64,000 nucleotides of DNA from Pseudomonas sp. 6D_7.1_Bac1 (GCF_025465945.1 NZ_JANLNW010000011.1:1-64000), one strand, 5' to 3'. Shown: positions 17,935 to 28,749, counted from the first letter of the stretch. The notes: generated by a model not told the origin, from the letters alone. A program made the numbers and translations.

Positions 17935-18291
17935 GACGCCCTCCTTTGCGTACCTGGCGGTACGCTCACGTTAAAACAACCGTTTCTGCACACCTGCAGG
18001 CAAACGATGGGTGCACAAACCTCCGATCGCAGCGAACGTCAGACGCACGCACGAATCAGGCAGCGCACAGAAAAATCTGTCCGCTCAGGTTTGATGTTTT
18101 AGTTACGCGAAGGAGTTTGAAACTGATGCGCGCAACGTCTTGCACTTGGCAGGACGTTGGCTAAGGGAATCTAGCTGAGGTCGTGCCAAGCTTGTACGGA
18201 GAATTTCTCCGAGTGACTACAATGACTGTCCAAAGTAATACGATCTCAGTTGTAACAAGATGTGAATTTTAAGCGTGGCCCGTTAGGGAAG
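17935..18291. other. Region upstream of the leader ORF
   Basis: This 357-bp stretch should contain the transporter promoter on the minus strand. It holds the hairpin at 17948-17965 directly before the leader ribosome-binding site. I could not fix a promoter, and no further ORF is convincing. The right part (18100-18290) is more AT-rich. M-box features were sought and not found. Confidence 0.45.
17948..17965 (-). promoter_or_regulatory. Hairpin abutting the leader-ORF ribosome-binding site
   Basis: A perfect 7-bp stem (GCGTACC-loop of 4-GGTACGC) ends exactly where the AAAGGAGGG of the leader ORF begins. It could tune access to that site or mark the 5' end of the leader RNA. Confidence 0.5.
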
Positions 18292-18501
18292 TCAACACAA
18301 CTCAGCCTGACCCTTTCGGGAAATCGCTTCTCGTTGCAATTTCGCTAACCGCTTTGAACGCTCGTTGATTATTTGATGGCGGCGATGATCCGTCATTTTT
18401 TTCCAGCCGCGAATTTCCTCCAGGGTGCGCAAGCAGCCTACGCAAAGAGTGGTCTTGCCATCGAACTTACAGACTTCGGTGCAAGGCGATTTGAGGGCCA
18501 T
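18292..18501 (-). CDS. DUF1289 family protein
   Basis: A 69-residue protein of the DUF1289 family. It shows the conserved N-terminal SPCTEVCKFD and LCVGCLRTLEEIRGW segments, giving four Cys in a C-x3-C...C-x2-C pattern likely to bind metal (zinc or Fe-S, not established). The rest is basic and helical. It starts 3 nt after the dmeF stop, so it is probably the last gene of dmeR-dmeF-DUF1289. Function unknown; co-transcription with a metal exporter may be incidental. Confidence 0.85.
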   Translation of the reverse strand: MALKSPCTEVCKFDGKTTLCVGCLRTLEEIRGWKKMTDHRRHQIINERSKRLAKLQREAISRKGQAELC

Positions 18502-18504
18502 TGC

Positions 18505-19785
18505 TCAGACCTCTGCTTCTGGGCGCACTTCCACCGTGAGATGGGACAACCCTTTGAATTGGGCGAGATGCTGGTGGTAAAACTGCGAGGTGCGATTCGA
18601 CTCGCGTGAGACGACCGAAACCAACGCTCCGAGATGCCCGGGGCCGAGCCGCCAAACATGCAAATCCGCCAGCTTGTCACCGGCCTCGTCGATGACCTTC
18701 CTGATCTTGCCTTCAATCCGAGTGTCTGCACTGGCGTCCACCAGGATCGCACCGGTCTGGCGTATCAGACCGTAGGACCAGTTGGCGATCACGAGCGCCC
18801 CTACGATACCCGCCAGCGGGTCCATCCACAGCCAGCCAAATGCCTGGGCCAATAGCAGGCCGATGATGGCCATCACTGACACGGCCGCGTCGGCAATCAC
18901 ATGAATGTAAGCCGCTCGCATATTGTGATCGCTGCTATCCACGCCATGGTCGTCGTGTGCATGCTCAGTGAACTCGACGGTCCGTTCACCAGATGGCAGG
19001 GCAACGGCTACTTTGAAGCCATGCGGCTCCGGAATGTCGCTGGTAGATTCCAGAAAGCCGGCTTTCTGCATAAAGCTGAATACTTGCCGCGAACCGTCCT
19101 GGCGTATCGTCGTAACAGTGACATCGCTTGGCGAGAGCAAGGGACCTGAGCCTTCGCGGGAAAGGCGAAACACTGGCGGAACACCCTCTTCGAAGATCGA
19201 CAGTTCGAACACGCCCTCAGAAGTGACAACACGCTGCATCTCTTCATGATGATCGTCATGTTCATCGCCTTCGGCATGCCCATGACTGTGTCCATGGCTG
19301 TGCCCGTGGTCATGCCCATGATCTGCACCGCTCAGCAGCCAGGCACTGGCAATATTCACGGCCAAGCCGACGATAGCAATTGGAATGGCTTCGCTGAAAT
19401 GGATGGGCACCGGGGACAGGAAGCGGGAAACAGCTTCGTAGCCAATCAGTAAGGCGATCATCGCGAGAATGATGGCGCTGGTGAAGCCCGCCAGATCACC
19501 CAGCTTGCCAGTACCAAACACGAACCGCCGATCATTGGCGTGCTTGCGCGCATAGGTGTAGGCCATCGCGGCGATCAACATGGCACCGGCGTGTGTGGAC
19601 ATATGCAAGCCGTCCGCAACCAGTGCCAGTGAGCCGTACAGGTTCCCGCCGATGATCTCGGCCAACATCATGGCCGTGCACAGCGCAATCACTGACCACG
19701 TCTTGCGCTCATTCTTTTCATGGCCCACGCCTAGAAAAACGTGGTCATGACCGACATTGAACGGTGCTTCATACAAGTTATTCAT
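18505..19785 (-). CDS. dmeF: Cation diffusion facilitator (Co/Ni efflux, DmeF type)
   Basis: Inner-membrane CDF exporter of 426 residues, longer than most CDF proteins (about 300). Six helices are visible, with the family motif ADGLHMSTHAG in TM2 (near 57-67) and HVIAD in TM5 (H295, D299). A His-rich cytoplasmic loop (HGHDHGHSHGHSHGH, near 156-170) follows TM4. Between it and TM5 lies an extra domain of about 95 residues (186-280), beta-rich in appearance, ending in a second His/Asp cluster (EHAHDDHGVDSSDH). The C-terminal domain (340-426) is standard. Pairing with an RcnR-type repressor points to Ni2+/Co2+. Confidence 0.88.
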   Translation of the reverse strand: MNNLYEAPFNVGHDHVFLGVGHEKNERKTWSVIALCTAMMLAEIIGGNLYGSLALVADGLHMSTHAGAMLIAAMAYTYARKHANDRRFVFGTGKLGDLAGFTSAIILAMIALLIGYEAVSRFLSPVPIHFSEAIPIAIVGLAVNIASAWLLSGADHGHDHGHSHGHSHGHAEGDEHDDHHEEMQRVVTSEGVFELSIFEEGVPPVFRLSREGSGPLLSPSDVTVTTIRQDGSRQVFSFMQKAGFLESTSDIPEPHGFKVAVALPSGERTVEFTEHAHDDHGVDSSDHNMRAAYIHVIADAAVSVMAIIGLLLAQAFGWLWMDPLAGIVGALVIANWSYGLIRQTGAILVDASADTRIEGKIRKVIDEAGDKLADLHVWRLGPGHLGALVSVVSRESNRTSQFYHQHLAQFKGLSHLTVEVRPEAEV

Positions 19786-19792
19786 ATCGGGT

Positions 19793-20071
19793 TCACTTGA
19801 AATAACTGTGGATGATTTCGATCAGTTGCTCTTTGGCATCATTCGGCTCCTTGCCATCAGCAAAATCCGCATCAACCAAATGCGTGCGGATATGGTCCTC
19901 CAACACCACCGTCAAGAGTCCATTCATGGCGCCCCGGCAACTGGTGATTTGCTGGAGTACCTCAATGCAATCACGCTCTTCGTGCAGTGCACGCTCGATC
20001 GCTTCGAGCTGCCCACGAATACGACTGACACGATTCAATAGCTTTTTCTTGTCCTGGATGGTGTGACTCAC
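19793..20071 (-). CDS. dmeR: RcnR/CsoR-family metal-responsive repressor
   Basis: A 92-residue all-helical DNA-binding repressor of the CsoR/RcnR family. His3, Cys35, His60 and His64 match the Ni2+/Co2+ ligand set of E. coli RcnR position for position, so nickel or cobalt is the likely inducer. The GTG start at 20071 follows AAGGAGCGATC. It is the first gene of the operon, 7 nt before dmeF. A G-tract operator of the RcnR type lies directly upstream, implying autoregulation. Confidence 0.88.
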   Translation of the reverse strand: MSHTIQDKKKLLNRVSRIRGQLEAIERALHEERDCIEVLQQITSCRGAMNGLLTVVLEDHIRTHLVDADFADGKEPNDAKEQLIEIIHSYFK

Positions 20072-20095
20072 GATCGCTCCTTGAGACTGAAATAT

Positions 20096-20113
20096 ACTAT
20101 AGGGGGGTATAGT
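20096..20113. promoter_or_regulatory. G-tract inverted-repeat operator of dmeR-dmeF
   Basis: ACTAT-A-GGGGGG-T-ATAGT: an inverted repeat around a run of six G, the hallmark of RcnR/CsoR-type operators. It lies 25 bp upstream of the dmeR start. Confidence 0.85.
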
Positions 20114-20276
20114 TTAAATGATCATAGCGCACGCACGCCATAACGTCCTGATTTCCGACAGGCGCAAGAAAAACCAGCTAAATGCTTTTTTTGGAGGGAG
20201 GGGGCTACCGGGACTAAGCGTCAATGCGTCGCGTAAAGATGACGGACGCACGCCCCACACATTTACTTGATTTTAT

Positions 20277-20352
20277 TGGTGCCCGAGACAGGAATCGAAC
20301 CTGCGACCTTCGCGTTACGAGTGCGCTGCTCTACCGGCTGAGCTACACGGGC
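20277..20352 (-). tRNA. tRNA-Thr (CGT)
   Basis: A 76-nt cloverleaf with encoded CCA, close to E. coli tRNA-Thr(CGU). The D stem is GCTC/GAGC, the anticodon loop CTCGTAA, and the T arm GCAGG-TTCGATT-CCTGT. The anticodon stem has G27.A43 (as in E. coli) and an A31.C39 mismatch, and the acceptor stem has a T6.T67 mismatch. The overall fold is still clear. Confidence 0.95.
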
Positions 20353-20421
20353 GTTGGTCTAAACCTAGCACTGACTTTGGGGGCAGGCAATCTGGTAGGT
20401 CTCTCAATTTCCTGCACACAG

Positions 20422-20448
20422 CAAAACGCCCCGAACCAGTCGGGGCGC
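20422..20448 (-). terminator. Terminator of pnp
   Basis: GCGCCCCGA-loop-TCGGGGCG followed by TTTT on the minus strand, about 32 nt after the pnp stop and before tRNA-Thr. Confidence 0.85.
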
Positions 20449-20479
20449 TTGCTTGTTCAGTGCTTAAGCTGCGGGGTAA

Positions 20480-22585
20480 TTAAACGCCCGAAGCCTTGGC
20501 AGCTGCTACGTCTTTGATGGACAGCTTGATACGGCCGCGGTTGTCCACGTCCAGTACCAGTACTTCCACTTCCTGGCCTTCTTTCAGGATGTCGGTCACT
20601 TTCTCAACGCGAGCGTCGCTCAGCATGGAGATGTGAACCAGACCGTCCTTGCCCGGCAGGATGTTGACGAATGCGCCGAAGTCGACGATGCGCTCAACCT
20701 TACCGACGTAGATCTTGCCGATCTCGGCTTCAGCGGTGATACCCAGAACGCGCTGACGAGCCGCCTCTGCCGCTTCCTTGGTTTCGCCGAAGATCTTGAT
20801 CGAGCCGTCGTCTTCGATGTCGATCGAAGCCTTGGTCTCTTCACAGATCGCACGAATGGTCGCGCCGCCTTTACCGATGACATCACGGATTTTGTCGGTG
20901 TCGATTTTCATCGCGATCATGGTCGGAGCGTTTTCCGACAGCTCGGTACGCGACTGGCCAATGATCTGGTTCATCTGACCGAGGATATTCAGGCGCGCTT
21001 CCAGGGCTTGGCCCAGAGCGATTTCCATGATTTCTTCGGTGATGCCTTTGATCTTGATGTCCATCTGCAGCGCGGTAACACCTTTGGCGGTACCGGCTAC
21101 TTTGAAGTCCATGTCGCCCAGGTGGTCTTCGTCACCCAGGATGTCGGTCAGGACGGCGAACTTCTCGCCTTCTTTAACCAGACCCATCGCGATACCGGCA
21201 ACCGGCGCCTTCATCGGCACACCAGCGTCCATCAGTGCCAGGGAAGCACCGCAGACCGAAGCCATGGAGCTGGAACCGTTGGACTCGGTGATTTCCGATA
21301 CAACGCGGATGGTGTACGGGAACACGTCAGCAGCAGGCAGCATGGCCTGAACCGAACGACGGGCCAGACGGCCGTGACCGATTTCGCGACGACCAGCGCC
21401 ACCCATGCGACCACACTCGCCCACCGAGAACGGAGGGAAGTTGTAGTGCAGCATGAACGGGTCTTTTTTCTCGCCTTCCAGGGTGTCCAGCAGTTGAGCG
21501 TCACGGGCGGTGCCCAGCGTCGCGACTACCAGAGCCTGGGTTTCGCCACGGGTGAACAGTGCCGAACCGTGGGTCTTCGGCAGAACGCCAACTTCGATGT
21601 TCAGCGGACGTACAGTGCGGGTGTCGCGGCCGTCGATACGTGGCTTGCCGTTTACGATGTTTTCGCGAACGGTGCGGTATTCGATTTCACCGAAAGCAGC
21701 TTTGACTTCGCTGGAAGTCGGCTGGCCTTCTTCGCCCGACAGCTTGGCAACAACCTGGTCACGCAACTCGCCCAGACGCGCATAACGGTCGGCCTTGATG
21801 GTGATGGTGTAAGCCTGGGAGATTGCTTCGCCGAACTCGGCACGGATAGCGCCCAGCAGTGCGGTGGCTTCAGGCTGTGGAGCCCAGGTCCAGGTTGGCT
21901 TGGCAGCTTCGGCAGCCAGTTCTTTGACGGCGTTGATCACAACCTGGAACTCGTCGTGAGCAAACAGTACCGCGCCCAACATCTGGTCTTCGGTCAGCTC
22001 TTTGGCTTCCGATTCAACCATCAATACCGCTTCCGAAGTACCGGCAACGACCATGTCCAGGCTCGATGCTTTCAGTTGTTCGTAAGTCGGGTTCAGCAGG
22101 TAACCGGTGCTTTCGTGGAATGCAACGCGGGCAGCGCCGATCGGGCCATCGAAAGGAATGCCGGAGATAGCCAGTGCAGCCGAGGTACCGATCATCGCAG
22201 CGATGTCCGGATCGGTCTTCTTGCTGGTGGAAACGACGGTGCAGACAACCTGCACTTCGTTCATGAAGCCTTCCGGGAACAGCGGACGGATCGGACGGTC
22301 GATCAGTCGGGAAGTCAGGGTTTCTTTCTCGGAAGGACGGCCTTCGCGCTTGAAGAAACCGCCAGGGATCTTACCGGCAGCGTAAGTTTTTTCCTGGTAG
22401 TGAACAGACAGAGGGAAGAAACCCTTGCCTGGATCGGCTTGTTTGGCACCGACTACGGTCACCAATACGCTGACGTCGTCGTCAACGGTGACCAATACTG
22501 CGCCGGAGGCCTGACGGGCGATACGGCCAGTCTCGAGGGTAACGGTCGACTGACCGAACTGGAATTTTTTGATTACCGGGTTCAC
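20480..22585 (-). CDS. pnp: Polynucleotide phosphorylase
   Basis: 3'-5' phosphorolytic exoribonuclease and degradosome partner. The 701-residue protein has two RNase PH domains (about 1-215 and 310-545) around a helical linker. A KH domain ([14 protein letters not shown], near 565-580) and a C-terminal S1 domain ([20 protein letters not shown], near 620) follow. Length and order match E. coli PNPase (711). It lies downstream of rpsO, as in E. coli, where PNPase controls its own mRNA through an RNase III-cleaved leader; the 195-bp rpsO-pnp spacer would hold that leader. Confidence 0.98.
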   Translation of the reverse strand: MNPVIKKFQFGQSTVTLETGRIARQASGAVLVTVDDDVSVLVTVVGAKQADPGKGFFPLSVHYQEKTYAAGKIPGGFFKREGRPSEKETLTSRLIDRPIRPLFPEGFMNEVQVVCTVVSTSKKTDPDIAAMIGTSAALAISGIPFDGPIGAARVAFHESTGYLLNPTYEQLKASSLDMVVAGTSEAVLMVESEAKELTEDQMLGAVLFAHDEFQVVINAVKELAAEAAKPTWTWAPQPEATALLGAIRAEFGEAISQAYTITIKADRYARLGELRDQVVAKLSGEEGQPTSSEVKAAFGEIEYRTVRENIVNGKPRIDGRDTRTVRPLNIEVGVLPKTHGSALFTRGETQALVVATLGTARDAQLLDTLEGEKKDPFMLHYNFPPFSVGECGRMGGAGRREIGHGRLARRSVQAMLPAADVFPYTIRVVSEITESNGSSSMASVCGASLALMDAGVPMKAPVAGIAMGLVKEGEKFAVLTDILGDEDHLGDMDFKVAGTAKGVTALQMDIKIKGITEEIMEIALGQALEARLNILGQMNQIIGQSRTELSENAPTMIAMKIDTDKIRDVIGKGGATIRAICEETKASIDIEDDGSIKIFGETKEAAEAARQRVLGITAEAEIGKIYVGKVERIVDFGAFVNILPGKDGLVHISMLSDARVEKVTDILKEGQEVEVLVLDVDNRGRIKLSIKDVAAAKASGV

Positions 22586-22780
22586 GGTGTCCTACCTTCT
22601 TTGTGGCTCTTGGGGGAACTGGTTTCTTGCGAAATTCTTGGGCAATGTCGGGAATCGGCCCAACCCTTGTCCAGGGATAAAACGTGTATCCAGATAAAAC
22701 TTGAGGCTGGGAGCCTGCCATGAGCCAGCGGGAATCCCACTGACACACGACAGACAACCAACCTCTAGCGCAATCGCTGA

Positions 22781-23050
22781 TTAGCGACGCAGACCCAGGC
22801 GACCGATCAGAGCCTGGTAACGGCCCAGATCCTTGCCTTTCAGGTAGTCCAGCAGCTTACGGCGCTGGTTTACCATGCGGATCAGACCACGACGGGAGTG
22901 GTGATCTTTACCGTTGGCCTTGAAGTGACCTTGCAGCTTGTTGATGTTGTGGGTCAGCAGTGCAACTTGCACTTCTGGCGAACCAGTGTCACCAACAGCT
23001 TGCTGGTAGTCAGCTACGATTTGAGCTTTTTCTTGAACGTCGAGAGCCAT
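22781..23050 (-). CDS. rpsO: 30S ribosomal protein S15
   Basis: An 89-residue ribosomal protein that binds 16S rRNA helices near the central junction and nucleates the platform. The family core [20 protein letters not shown] and [16 protein letters not shown] are present. Start ATG follows AAAGGATTG. It lies between truB and pnp. In E. coli S15 represses its own translation by binding a pseudoknot in its leader; I did not try to fold one here. Confidence 0.98.
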   Translation of the reverse strand: MALDVQEKAQIVADYQQAVGDTGSPEVQVALLTHNINKLQGHFKANGKDHHSRRGLIRMVNQRRKLLDYLKGKDLGRYQALIGRLGLRR

Positions 23051-23192
23051 GAGGCAATCCTTTTATCAGGAAACTGTTTCAGAGAAACAGCTTCAACAGG
23101 CCAGGGACAAATCCCTGTATCTAAAAATGAGTAGTGACCGTGCCTGTTAACAGCCACCCTCGCCAGCTCGCTGTTACGCGGGCTGGTTTCGG

Positions 23193-24110
23193 TCATTCTG
23201 ACCGAATCAGTCGACGCGGCGCGATGCGCCCGTCTTCGCTCACTTCACCGATACCGATGAAGCGACCATTGTGATCCTGTACTCGTACCATGCCGAACTT
23301 CGGTGCATCCGGGGCGCGTACCGGCTGGCCGTTGAGCCAGTAGAACGAGCTGTGCTCCGAGAACTGCAACAGTGGCCAATCCAGCAAGCCGCTGTCCGAT
23401 GGCATCAGGAAGCGATCAACCGCTTCGTTGCCGCCTTCGGCATGTACTGCTTCCAACTCTTCCAGCGTGACCGTCTGGGCCAGACTGAACGGGCCGGCCT
23501 GGGTACGTCGCAGCTGCGCAACGTAAGCGCCACAACCGAGCTCTTCACCAATGTCCTCCACGAGGGTCCGGATATAGGTGCCTTTGCTGCAATCTACGGC
23601 GAAGCGCGCAGTATCACCTTCAAAGGCCAGCAAATCCAAGCGCGCAATAGTAACAGAACGCGGTTCGCGCTCCACCACTTCACCTGCACGAGCCAGCTTG
23701 TACAACGGCTGACCGTCACGCTTGAGCGCTGAGTACATCGGCGGTATCTGACTGATTTGCCCACGAAATTTCGGCAAAACCGCTTCGATATCGGCGCGAC
23801 CAACGGTCACCGGGCGCTCCTGCAAAACTTCACCTTCGGCATCTGCCGTGGTGGTGGTCTTGCCCAATTGCGCCAGGGTTTCATAACCCTTGTCGGAGTC
23901 GAGCAGGTATTGCGAGAACTTGGTCGCCTCACCGAAACACAGCGGCAACACGCCGGTGGCCAACGGATCAAGACTACCGGTGTGCCCGGCTTTCTCGGCG
24001 TTCAGCAGCCAACGGACCTTCTGCAGGGCAGCGTTGGAGGTGAACCCCAACGGCTTGTCGAGCAGGATGATGCCACTGACGTTACGACGGATACGTTTGA
24101 CCTGAGCCAC
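23193..24110 (-). CDS. truB: tRNA pseudouridine-55 synthase
   Basis: Makes pseudouridine 55 in the T loop of nearly all tRNAs. The 305-residue protein has the N-terminal catalytic core with the family motif [14 protein letters not shown], whose Asp is the nucleophile, plus [10 protein letters not shown]. The C-terminal PUA-like domain ends RLIRSE. It starts 3 nt after the rbfA stop, so the two are co-translated within the nusA-infB operon. Confidence 0.97.
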   Translation of the reverse strand: MAQVKRIRRNVSGIILLDKPLGFTSNAALQKVRWLLNAEKAGHTGSLDPLATGVLPLCFGEATKFSQYLLDSDKGYETLAQLGKTTTTADAEGEVLQERPVTVGRADIEAVLPKFRGQISQIPPMYSALKRDGQPLYKLARAGEVVEREPRSVTIARLDLLAFEGDTARFAVDCSKGTYIRTLVEDIGEELGCGAYVAQLRRTQAGPFSLAQTVTLEELEAVHAEGGNEAVDRFLMPSDSGLLDWPLLQFSEHSSFYWLNGQPVRAPDAPKFGMVRVQDHNGRFIGIGEVSEDGRIAPRRLIRSE

Positions 24111-24113
24111 CGA

Positions 24114-24515
24114 TTACTCCTTGGTGTCTTCGGTTTCTGCCACGACCGGGTGCTGATTGTCTTCAGCCACGGCACGCTCGATCAACGCCGACAGATGAGC
24201 GCCACGCACGACGCTTTCGTCGTAGTGGAAGTGCAGCTGTGGAACGCTGCGCAGCTTCATCTCGCGAGCCAACTGCATGCGCAGGAAACCGGCGGCCGAG
24301 TTCAGCACCTTGATGCTTTGGGCGATATCTTCGGCGCTGTCCTGGCCCATCACTGTGATGAAGATCTTGGCGTGACCGACGTCACGGCTGACTTCAACAG
24401 CGGTAATGGTGACCAGGCCGACGCGCGGGTCTTTGACTTCACGACGGATCAGCTGTGCCAGCTCACGCTGCATCTGATCGCCGATACGTTGGGTACGGCT
24501 GTATTCTTTTGCCAT
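24114..24515 (-). CDS. rbfA: Ribosome-binding factor A
   Basis: A 133-residue KH-fold protein that matures the 30S subunit by acting on the 5' end of 16S rRNA; it is important in the cold. Recognised from [24 protein letters not shown] at the start (shown here to show the family core) and the Ala-interrupted KH motif around [15 protein letters not shown]. It has an acidic tail. It lies between infB, 159 nt upstream across a hairpin, and truB. Confidence 0.96.
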   Translation of the reverse strand: MAKEYSRTQRIGDQMQRELAQLIRREVKDPRVGLVTITAVEVSRDVGHAKIFITVMGQDSAEDIAQSIKVLNSAAGFLRMQLAREMKLRSVPQLHFHYDESVVRGAHLSALIERAVAEDNQHPVVAETEDTKE

Positions 24516-24568
24516 GTCTTGTTACCTGTTACTGCCTCACGGTGAAACCCGTGTGGTCTGAAAGCGGC

Positions 24569-24604
24569 AAACGCCCGGCCTGACAGAAGCCAGACCGGGC
24601 GTTG
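24569..24604 (-). terminator. Hairpin in the infB-rbfA spacer
   Basis: A long GC-rich stem (ACGCCCGG...CCGGGCGT with flanking CAA/TTG) lies about 70 nt after infB. Only a short T-tract follows on the minus strand, so partial termination or an RNA processing site is as likely as full termination. Confidence 0.5.
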
Positions 24605-24674
24605 CGTTTAGAGTCCGGGTGATGCGCTGTGCATTTGCATGCGGCTGCCCATCACGGCTCTTGAAGTGCGCGAG

Positions 24675-27194
24675 TTAGAGGCTGCGAGCAACCTGAACCT
24701 TCTCGAAGACTTCGATCTTGTCACCGACTTTGACGTCGTTGTAGCTCTTCACGCCGATACCGCATTCCATGCCGGCACGTACTTCGGAAGCGTCATCCTT
24801 GAAGCGGCGCAGGGATTCCAGCTCGCCTTCGAAGATAACGATGTCTTCACGCAGTACACGGATTGGACGGTTACGGTGCACAACACCTTCGATAACCATG
24901 CAACCGGCGATCGCGCCAAACTTCGGCGAACGGAACACGTCGCGGACTTCAGCGATACCCAGGATGTTCTCCCGAACGTCGCTGCCAAGCATACCGGTCA
25001 GGGCTTTCTTGACGTCTTCGATGATGTCGTAGATCACGTTGTAGTAACGCATATCCAGACCTTCCTGCTCGACGATCTTGCGAGCGCCAGCATCGGCACG
25101 CACGTTGAAGCCGAACAGTACAGCGTTGGAGGCCAGTGCCAGGTTGGCGTCGCTCTCGGTGATACCACCGACACCGCCACCGACTACACGCACTTGCACT
25201 TCGTCGTTACCCAGGCCGTTCAAGGCGCCGTTCAACGCTTCCAACGAACCGCGGACGTCAGATTTGAGGACGATGTTAAGCGTCTTCTTCTCTTCCTGGC
25301 CCATGTTCTCGAAGATGTTTTCCAGCTTGCCTGCGTGAGCACGAGCCAGTTTGACTTCGCGGAACTTGCCTTGACGGAACAGAGCCACTTCACGGGCTTT
25401 CTTCTCGTCGGCAACCACGCTCATTTCGTCGCCAGCGTCCGGGGTACCGTCCAGGCCGAGAATCTCGACAGGGATGGAAGGACCGGCTTCCTTGATTGGC
25501 TTGCCGTTCTCGTCGAGCATGGCGCGAACACGGCCATAGTTCGAACCGACCAGCACCATGTCGCCTTGGCGCAGGGTGCCGTCCTGAACCAGAACGGTTG
25601 CAACCGGGCCACGACCTTTGTCGAGACGCGATTCAACCACGACACCACGGCCAGGAGCCGAAGGAGTCGCTTTCAGTTCGAGAACTTCAGCTTGCAGCAG
25701 AACAGCTTCGAGCAACTCGTCCACGCCAGTACCGACTTTCGCCGAAACCGATACGAACGGAGTGTCGCCGCCCCACTCTTCCGAGGTCACGCCGTGAACC
25801 GACAGTTCGCTACGGATGCGATCGAGATCGGCGCCCGGCTTGTCGATTTTGTTCACTGCAACAACCAGCGGAACACCAGCAGCCTTGGCGTGCTGTACGG
25901 CTTCAATGGTCTGCGGCATTACGCCGTCGTCCGCTGCAACCACCAGGATCACGATGTCGGTCGCCTTGGCACCACGAGCACGCATAGCGGTAAACGCGGC
26001 GTGACCAGGGGTGTCGAGGAAGGTGACCATGCCGCGTTCGGTTTCAACGTGGTACGCACCGATGTGCTGGGTGATACCACCGGCTTCGCCAGCAGCTACC
26101 TTGGCACGACGGATATAGTCGAGCAGCGAAGTCTTACCATGGTCAACGTGGCCCATTACGGTCACGACTGGTGCACGGGAGAACGCTTCGCCTTCAAACT
26201 TCAGGGACTCGGCCAGGGAGTCTTCCAGGGCGGTGTCGCTGACCAGGGTCACTTTGTGGCCCAGCTCTTCGGCAACCAGTTGAGCAGTTTCCTGATCAAG
26301 TACCTGGTTGATGGTCGCTGGCGTACCCAGTTTGAACATGAACTTGATGATTTCAGCTGCCTTGACCGACATCTGCTGGGCGAGATCGCCAACAGTGATG
26401 GTCTCGCCGATCTTCACTTCACGCACGACAGGGCCGGTTGGGCTCTGGAAACCGTGGGCGTTGCGTTTCTTCAGCTTGGCCTTGCCGCGACCACCACGAC
26501 GGAAGCCATCGCTTTCTTCGTCGGTAGTACGTGGAGCAACGCGTGGAGCAGGCGCTTTTTCTTTGACCGAAGCACGATGCGGAGCGTTTTTGCGCTCACC
26601 ATCGCCCGCGCCACGACGATTGTTATCGTCGGCACGTGGTTTGTCCGGACGACGCTGTTCGTCGCGTTTGCGAGTGTCGGCTGCAGGAGCAGCTGCCACG
26701 ACCGGCGCGCTTTCACGCACTGGCTCGGCAACCGCAGCAGGCGCTGCGACTGCGTCGATAGTAGCGGTTTGCGCAGCAGCAGGCTGGCGACGCGCTTCTT
26801 CTTCGGCGCGACGCTTGGCTTCTTCTTCAGCCTTCTGACGTGCAGCATTTTCTACTGCGCGACGTTCTTCCAGTTCGCGTTTGCGCTCGGCTTCGATTTC
26901 TTCCGGGCTGCGCTGTACGAAGACTTTCTTCTTGCGCACTTCAACGCTGATGCTTTTGCTGCCAGCAACACGCAGGGTGCTGGTGGTTTTACGCTGCAAC
27001 GTGATTTTGCGCGGTTCTTCCACTTTCGCCTTGTGGCTGCTTTTCAAGTGAGTCAGCAAAGATTGCTTCTCACTATCGGTCACATGTTCCTCGGCGGCGG
27101 TGTGCGGCAGACCTGCCTCACGCATCTGCTGCAGCAGGCGCTCTACCGGTGTTTTGACCTCATCGGCCAGTTGTTTCACCGTGACTTGCGTCAT
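24675..27194 (-). CDS. infB: Translation initiation factor IF-2
   Basis: GTPase that places initiator tRNA in the ribosomal P site. The 839-residue protein has an N-terminal IF2_N domain ([20 protein letters not shown]). A long Ala/Glu/Arg-rich linker (about 70-240) and a second IF2_N-like segment precede the G domain. G-domain motifs [13 protein letters not shown] and NKID are seen from about residue 340. Domains II-IV follow. Neighbours nusA and rbfA fit the universal operon. The repetitive linker is normal for proteobacterial IF-2. Confidence 0.98.
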   Translation of the reverse strand: MTQVTVKQLADEVKTPVERLLQQMREAGLPHTAAEEHVTDSEKQSLLTHLKSSHKAKVEEPRKITLQRKTTSTLRVAGSKSISVEVRKKKVFVQRSPEEIEAERKRELEERRAVENAARQKAEEEAKRRAEEEARRQPAAAQTATIDAVAAPAAVAEPVRESAPVVAAAPAADTRKRDEQRRPDKPRADDNNRRGAGDGERKNAPHRASVKEKAPAPRVAPRTTDEESDGFRRGGRGKAKLKKRNAHGFQSPTGPVVREVKIGETITVGDLAQQMSVKAAEIIKFMFKLGTPATINQVLDQETAQLVAEELGHKVTLVSDTALEDSLAESLKFEGEAFSRAPVVTVMGHVDHGKTSLLDYIRRAKVAAGEAGGITQHIGAYHVETERGMVTFLDTPGHAAFTAMRARGAKATDIVILVVAADDGVMPQTIEAVQHAKAAGVPLVVAVNKIDKPGADLDRIRSELSVHGVTSEEWGGDTPFVSVSAKVGTGVDELLEAVLLQAEVLELKATPSAPGRGVVVESRLDKGRGPVATVLVQDGTLRQGDMVLVGSNYGRVRAMLDENGKPIKEAGPSIPVEILGLDGTPDAGDEMSVVADEKKAREVALFRQGKFREVKLARAHAGKLENIFENMGQEEKKTLNIVLKSDVRGSLEALNGALNGLGNDEVQVRVVGGGVGGITESDANLALASNAVLFGFNVRADAGARKIVEQEGLDMRYYNVIYDIIEDVKKALTGMLGSDVRENILGIAEVRDVFRSPKFGAIAGCMVIEGVVHRNRPIRVLREDIVIFEGELESLRRFKDDASEVRAGMECGIGVKSYNDVKVGDKIEVFEKVQVARSL

Positions 27195-27220
27195 GCACTT
27201 CTCTCCTCAGGCCGCGCCTA

Positions 27221-28702
27221 TTACTCGAACCAATGGGCTCGGGCGGCCATGATCAACTTGCCGGCACGATCATCGTCAATGCCGTCGATGTCGAGCAGGT
27301 CGTCAATAGACTGCTCGGCCAGGTCTTCGCGGGTAATTACGCCGCGCACCGCCAGTTCCATCGCCAAATCCTTGTCCATACCCTCAAGCGAGAGCAGGTC
27401 TTCGGCCGGATGGGCGTCTGCCAGCTTTTCCTCAGTAGCGATGGCTTTAGTCAACAAACGATCCTTGGCCCGAGCGCGAAGCTCGTTGACGGTGTCTTCG
27501 TCAAAGCCATCGATGTTGAGCATTTCTTCCAACGGTACGTAGGCAATCTCTTCCAGGCTGGTAAAGCCTTCATCAACCAGCACCTGGGCCAGATCTTCGT
27601 CGACTTCCAGCTCGTCGATGAAGTTGCGCAGGATGTCGCCGGTTTCTGCTTGCTGCTTAGCCTGGATGTCCGATTCGGTCATCACGTTCAGGGTCCAGCC
27701 AGTCAACTGGCTAGCCAGACGCACGTTCTGACCACCGCGACCGATGGCCTGAGCCAGATTGTCTGCGCCAACGGCGATGTCCATTGCATGGGCATCTTCG
27801 TCAACGATAATTGCCGCAACCTCAGCCGGGGACATGGCGTTGATCACGAACTGCGCAGGGTTGTCGTCCCACAGGACGATATCCACACGCTCACCGCCCA
27901 ACTCACCCGATACTGCCTGGACGCGCGAACCGCGCATGCCAATGCAAGCACCTTGCGGGTCGATGCGTTTGTCTTTGGAACGGACCGCGATCTTGGCGCG
28001 CGAACCCGGGTCACGGGATGCAGCCATTACTTCGATCAGGCCTTCAGCGATTTCGGGCACTTCAATGCGGAACAACTCGATCAGCATTTCCGGCGCGGTA
28101 CGCGACAGGATCAGCTGCGGGCCGCGGTTCTCGGTGCGGATTTCCTTGAGCAGTGCACGCAGGCGCACACCCACCCGGAAAGTTTCGCGAGAAATGATGT
28201 CTTCACGAGCCAGCAGCGCTTCAGCGTTGTTGCCCAGATCAACGATCACGTTATCGCGGGTTACTTTCTTCACGGTGCCGGAGATGATTTCTCCCAGACG
28301 TTCGCGGTAGGCATCAACGACTTGAGCACGCTCGGCTTCGCGGACTTTCTGCACGATAACTTGCTTGGCAGTCTGCGCAGCGATGCGACCGAATTCGATG
28401 GACTCGATTTTTTCTTCGACAACATCACCGACCTTCGCGCCAGGATGTGTTTCCTGGACCTTGCTCGGCCAGGTTTCAACAGCCGGATCGTCCAGGTCTG
28501 CTTCTTCAACTACCGTCCAGCGACGGAAAGTCTCATAGGCACCGGTGTGGCGATTGATTTCCACACGCAGATCAACTTCGTCTTCAAAACGCTTTTTGGT
28601 AGCAGTGGCCAAAGCCAGCTCCAACGCTTCAAAAATTACGTTTGCCGGTACGCCCTTTTCATTGGATACCGACTCAACAACCAGCAGTACTTCTTTGCTC
28701 AT
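27221..28702 (-). CDS. nusA: Transcription termination/antitermination factor NusA
   Basis: RNA polymerase-binding factor that promotes pausing, intrinsic termination and rRNA antitermination. The 493-residue protein has the N-terminal polymerase-binding domain, S1 domain (near 135-200), KH1 and KH2 ([13 protein letters not shown] near 325), and two acidic repeats at the C-terminus (AR1 about 365-425, AR2 about 435-493) typical of gamma-proteobacteria. The ATG at 28702 (MSKEVLL) is chosen over a frame starting 7 codons earlier. In E. coli NusA represses its own operon. Confidence 0.98.
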   Translation of the reverse strand: MSKEVLLVVESVSNEKGVPANVIFEALELALATATKKRFEDEVDLRVEINRHTGAYETFRRWTVVEEADLDDPAVETWPSKVQETHPGAKVGDVVEEKIESIEFGRIAAQTAKQVIVQKVREAERAQVVDAYRERLGEIISGTVKKVTRDNVIVDLGNNAEALLAREDIISRETFRVGVRLRALLKEIRTENRGPQLILSRTAPEMLIELFRIEVPEIAEGLIEVMAASRDPGSRAKIAVRSKDKRIDPQGACIGMRGSRVQAVSGELGGERVDIVLWDDNPAQFVINAMSPAEVAAIIVDEDAHAMDIAVGADNLAQAIGRGGQNVRLASQLTGWTLNVMTESDIQAKQQAETGDILRNFIDELEVDEDLAQVLVDEGFTSLEEIAYVPLEEMLNIDGFDEDTVNELRARAKDRLLTKAIATEEKLADAHPAEDLLSLEGMDKDLAMELAVRGVITREDLAEQSIDDLLDIDGIDDDRAGKLIMAARAHWFE

Positions 28703-28749
28703 CGTACGCCTCGCCTTTCGCAAGCCATTGGATCCGCGGGATCCGCGTC

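Noticed and set aside
17543..18291. M-box (ykoK) or yybP-type metal riboswitch in the NRAMP leader
   Set aside because: I looked for the conserved M-box and yybP core segments on the minus strand and did not find them; the ORF-based leader explains the region better. A covariance-model search would settle it.
20633..22723. A 696-codon open frame on the plus strand opposite pnp, and similar long frames opposite infB (24639-27542), carB (37242-40403) and dnaK (44146-46122)
   Set aside because: They mirror conserved genes codon for codon, have no family motifs or ribosome-binding sites, and arise from the strong third-position GC bias.
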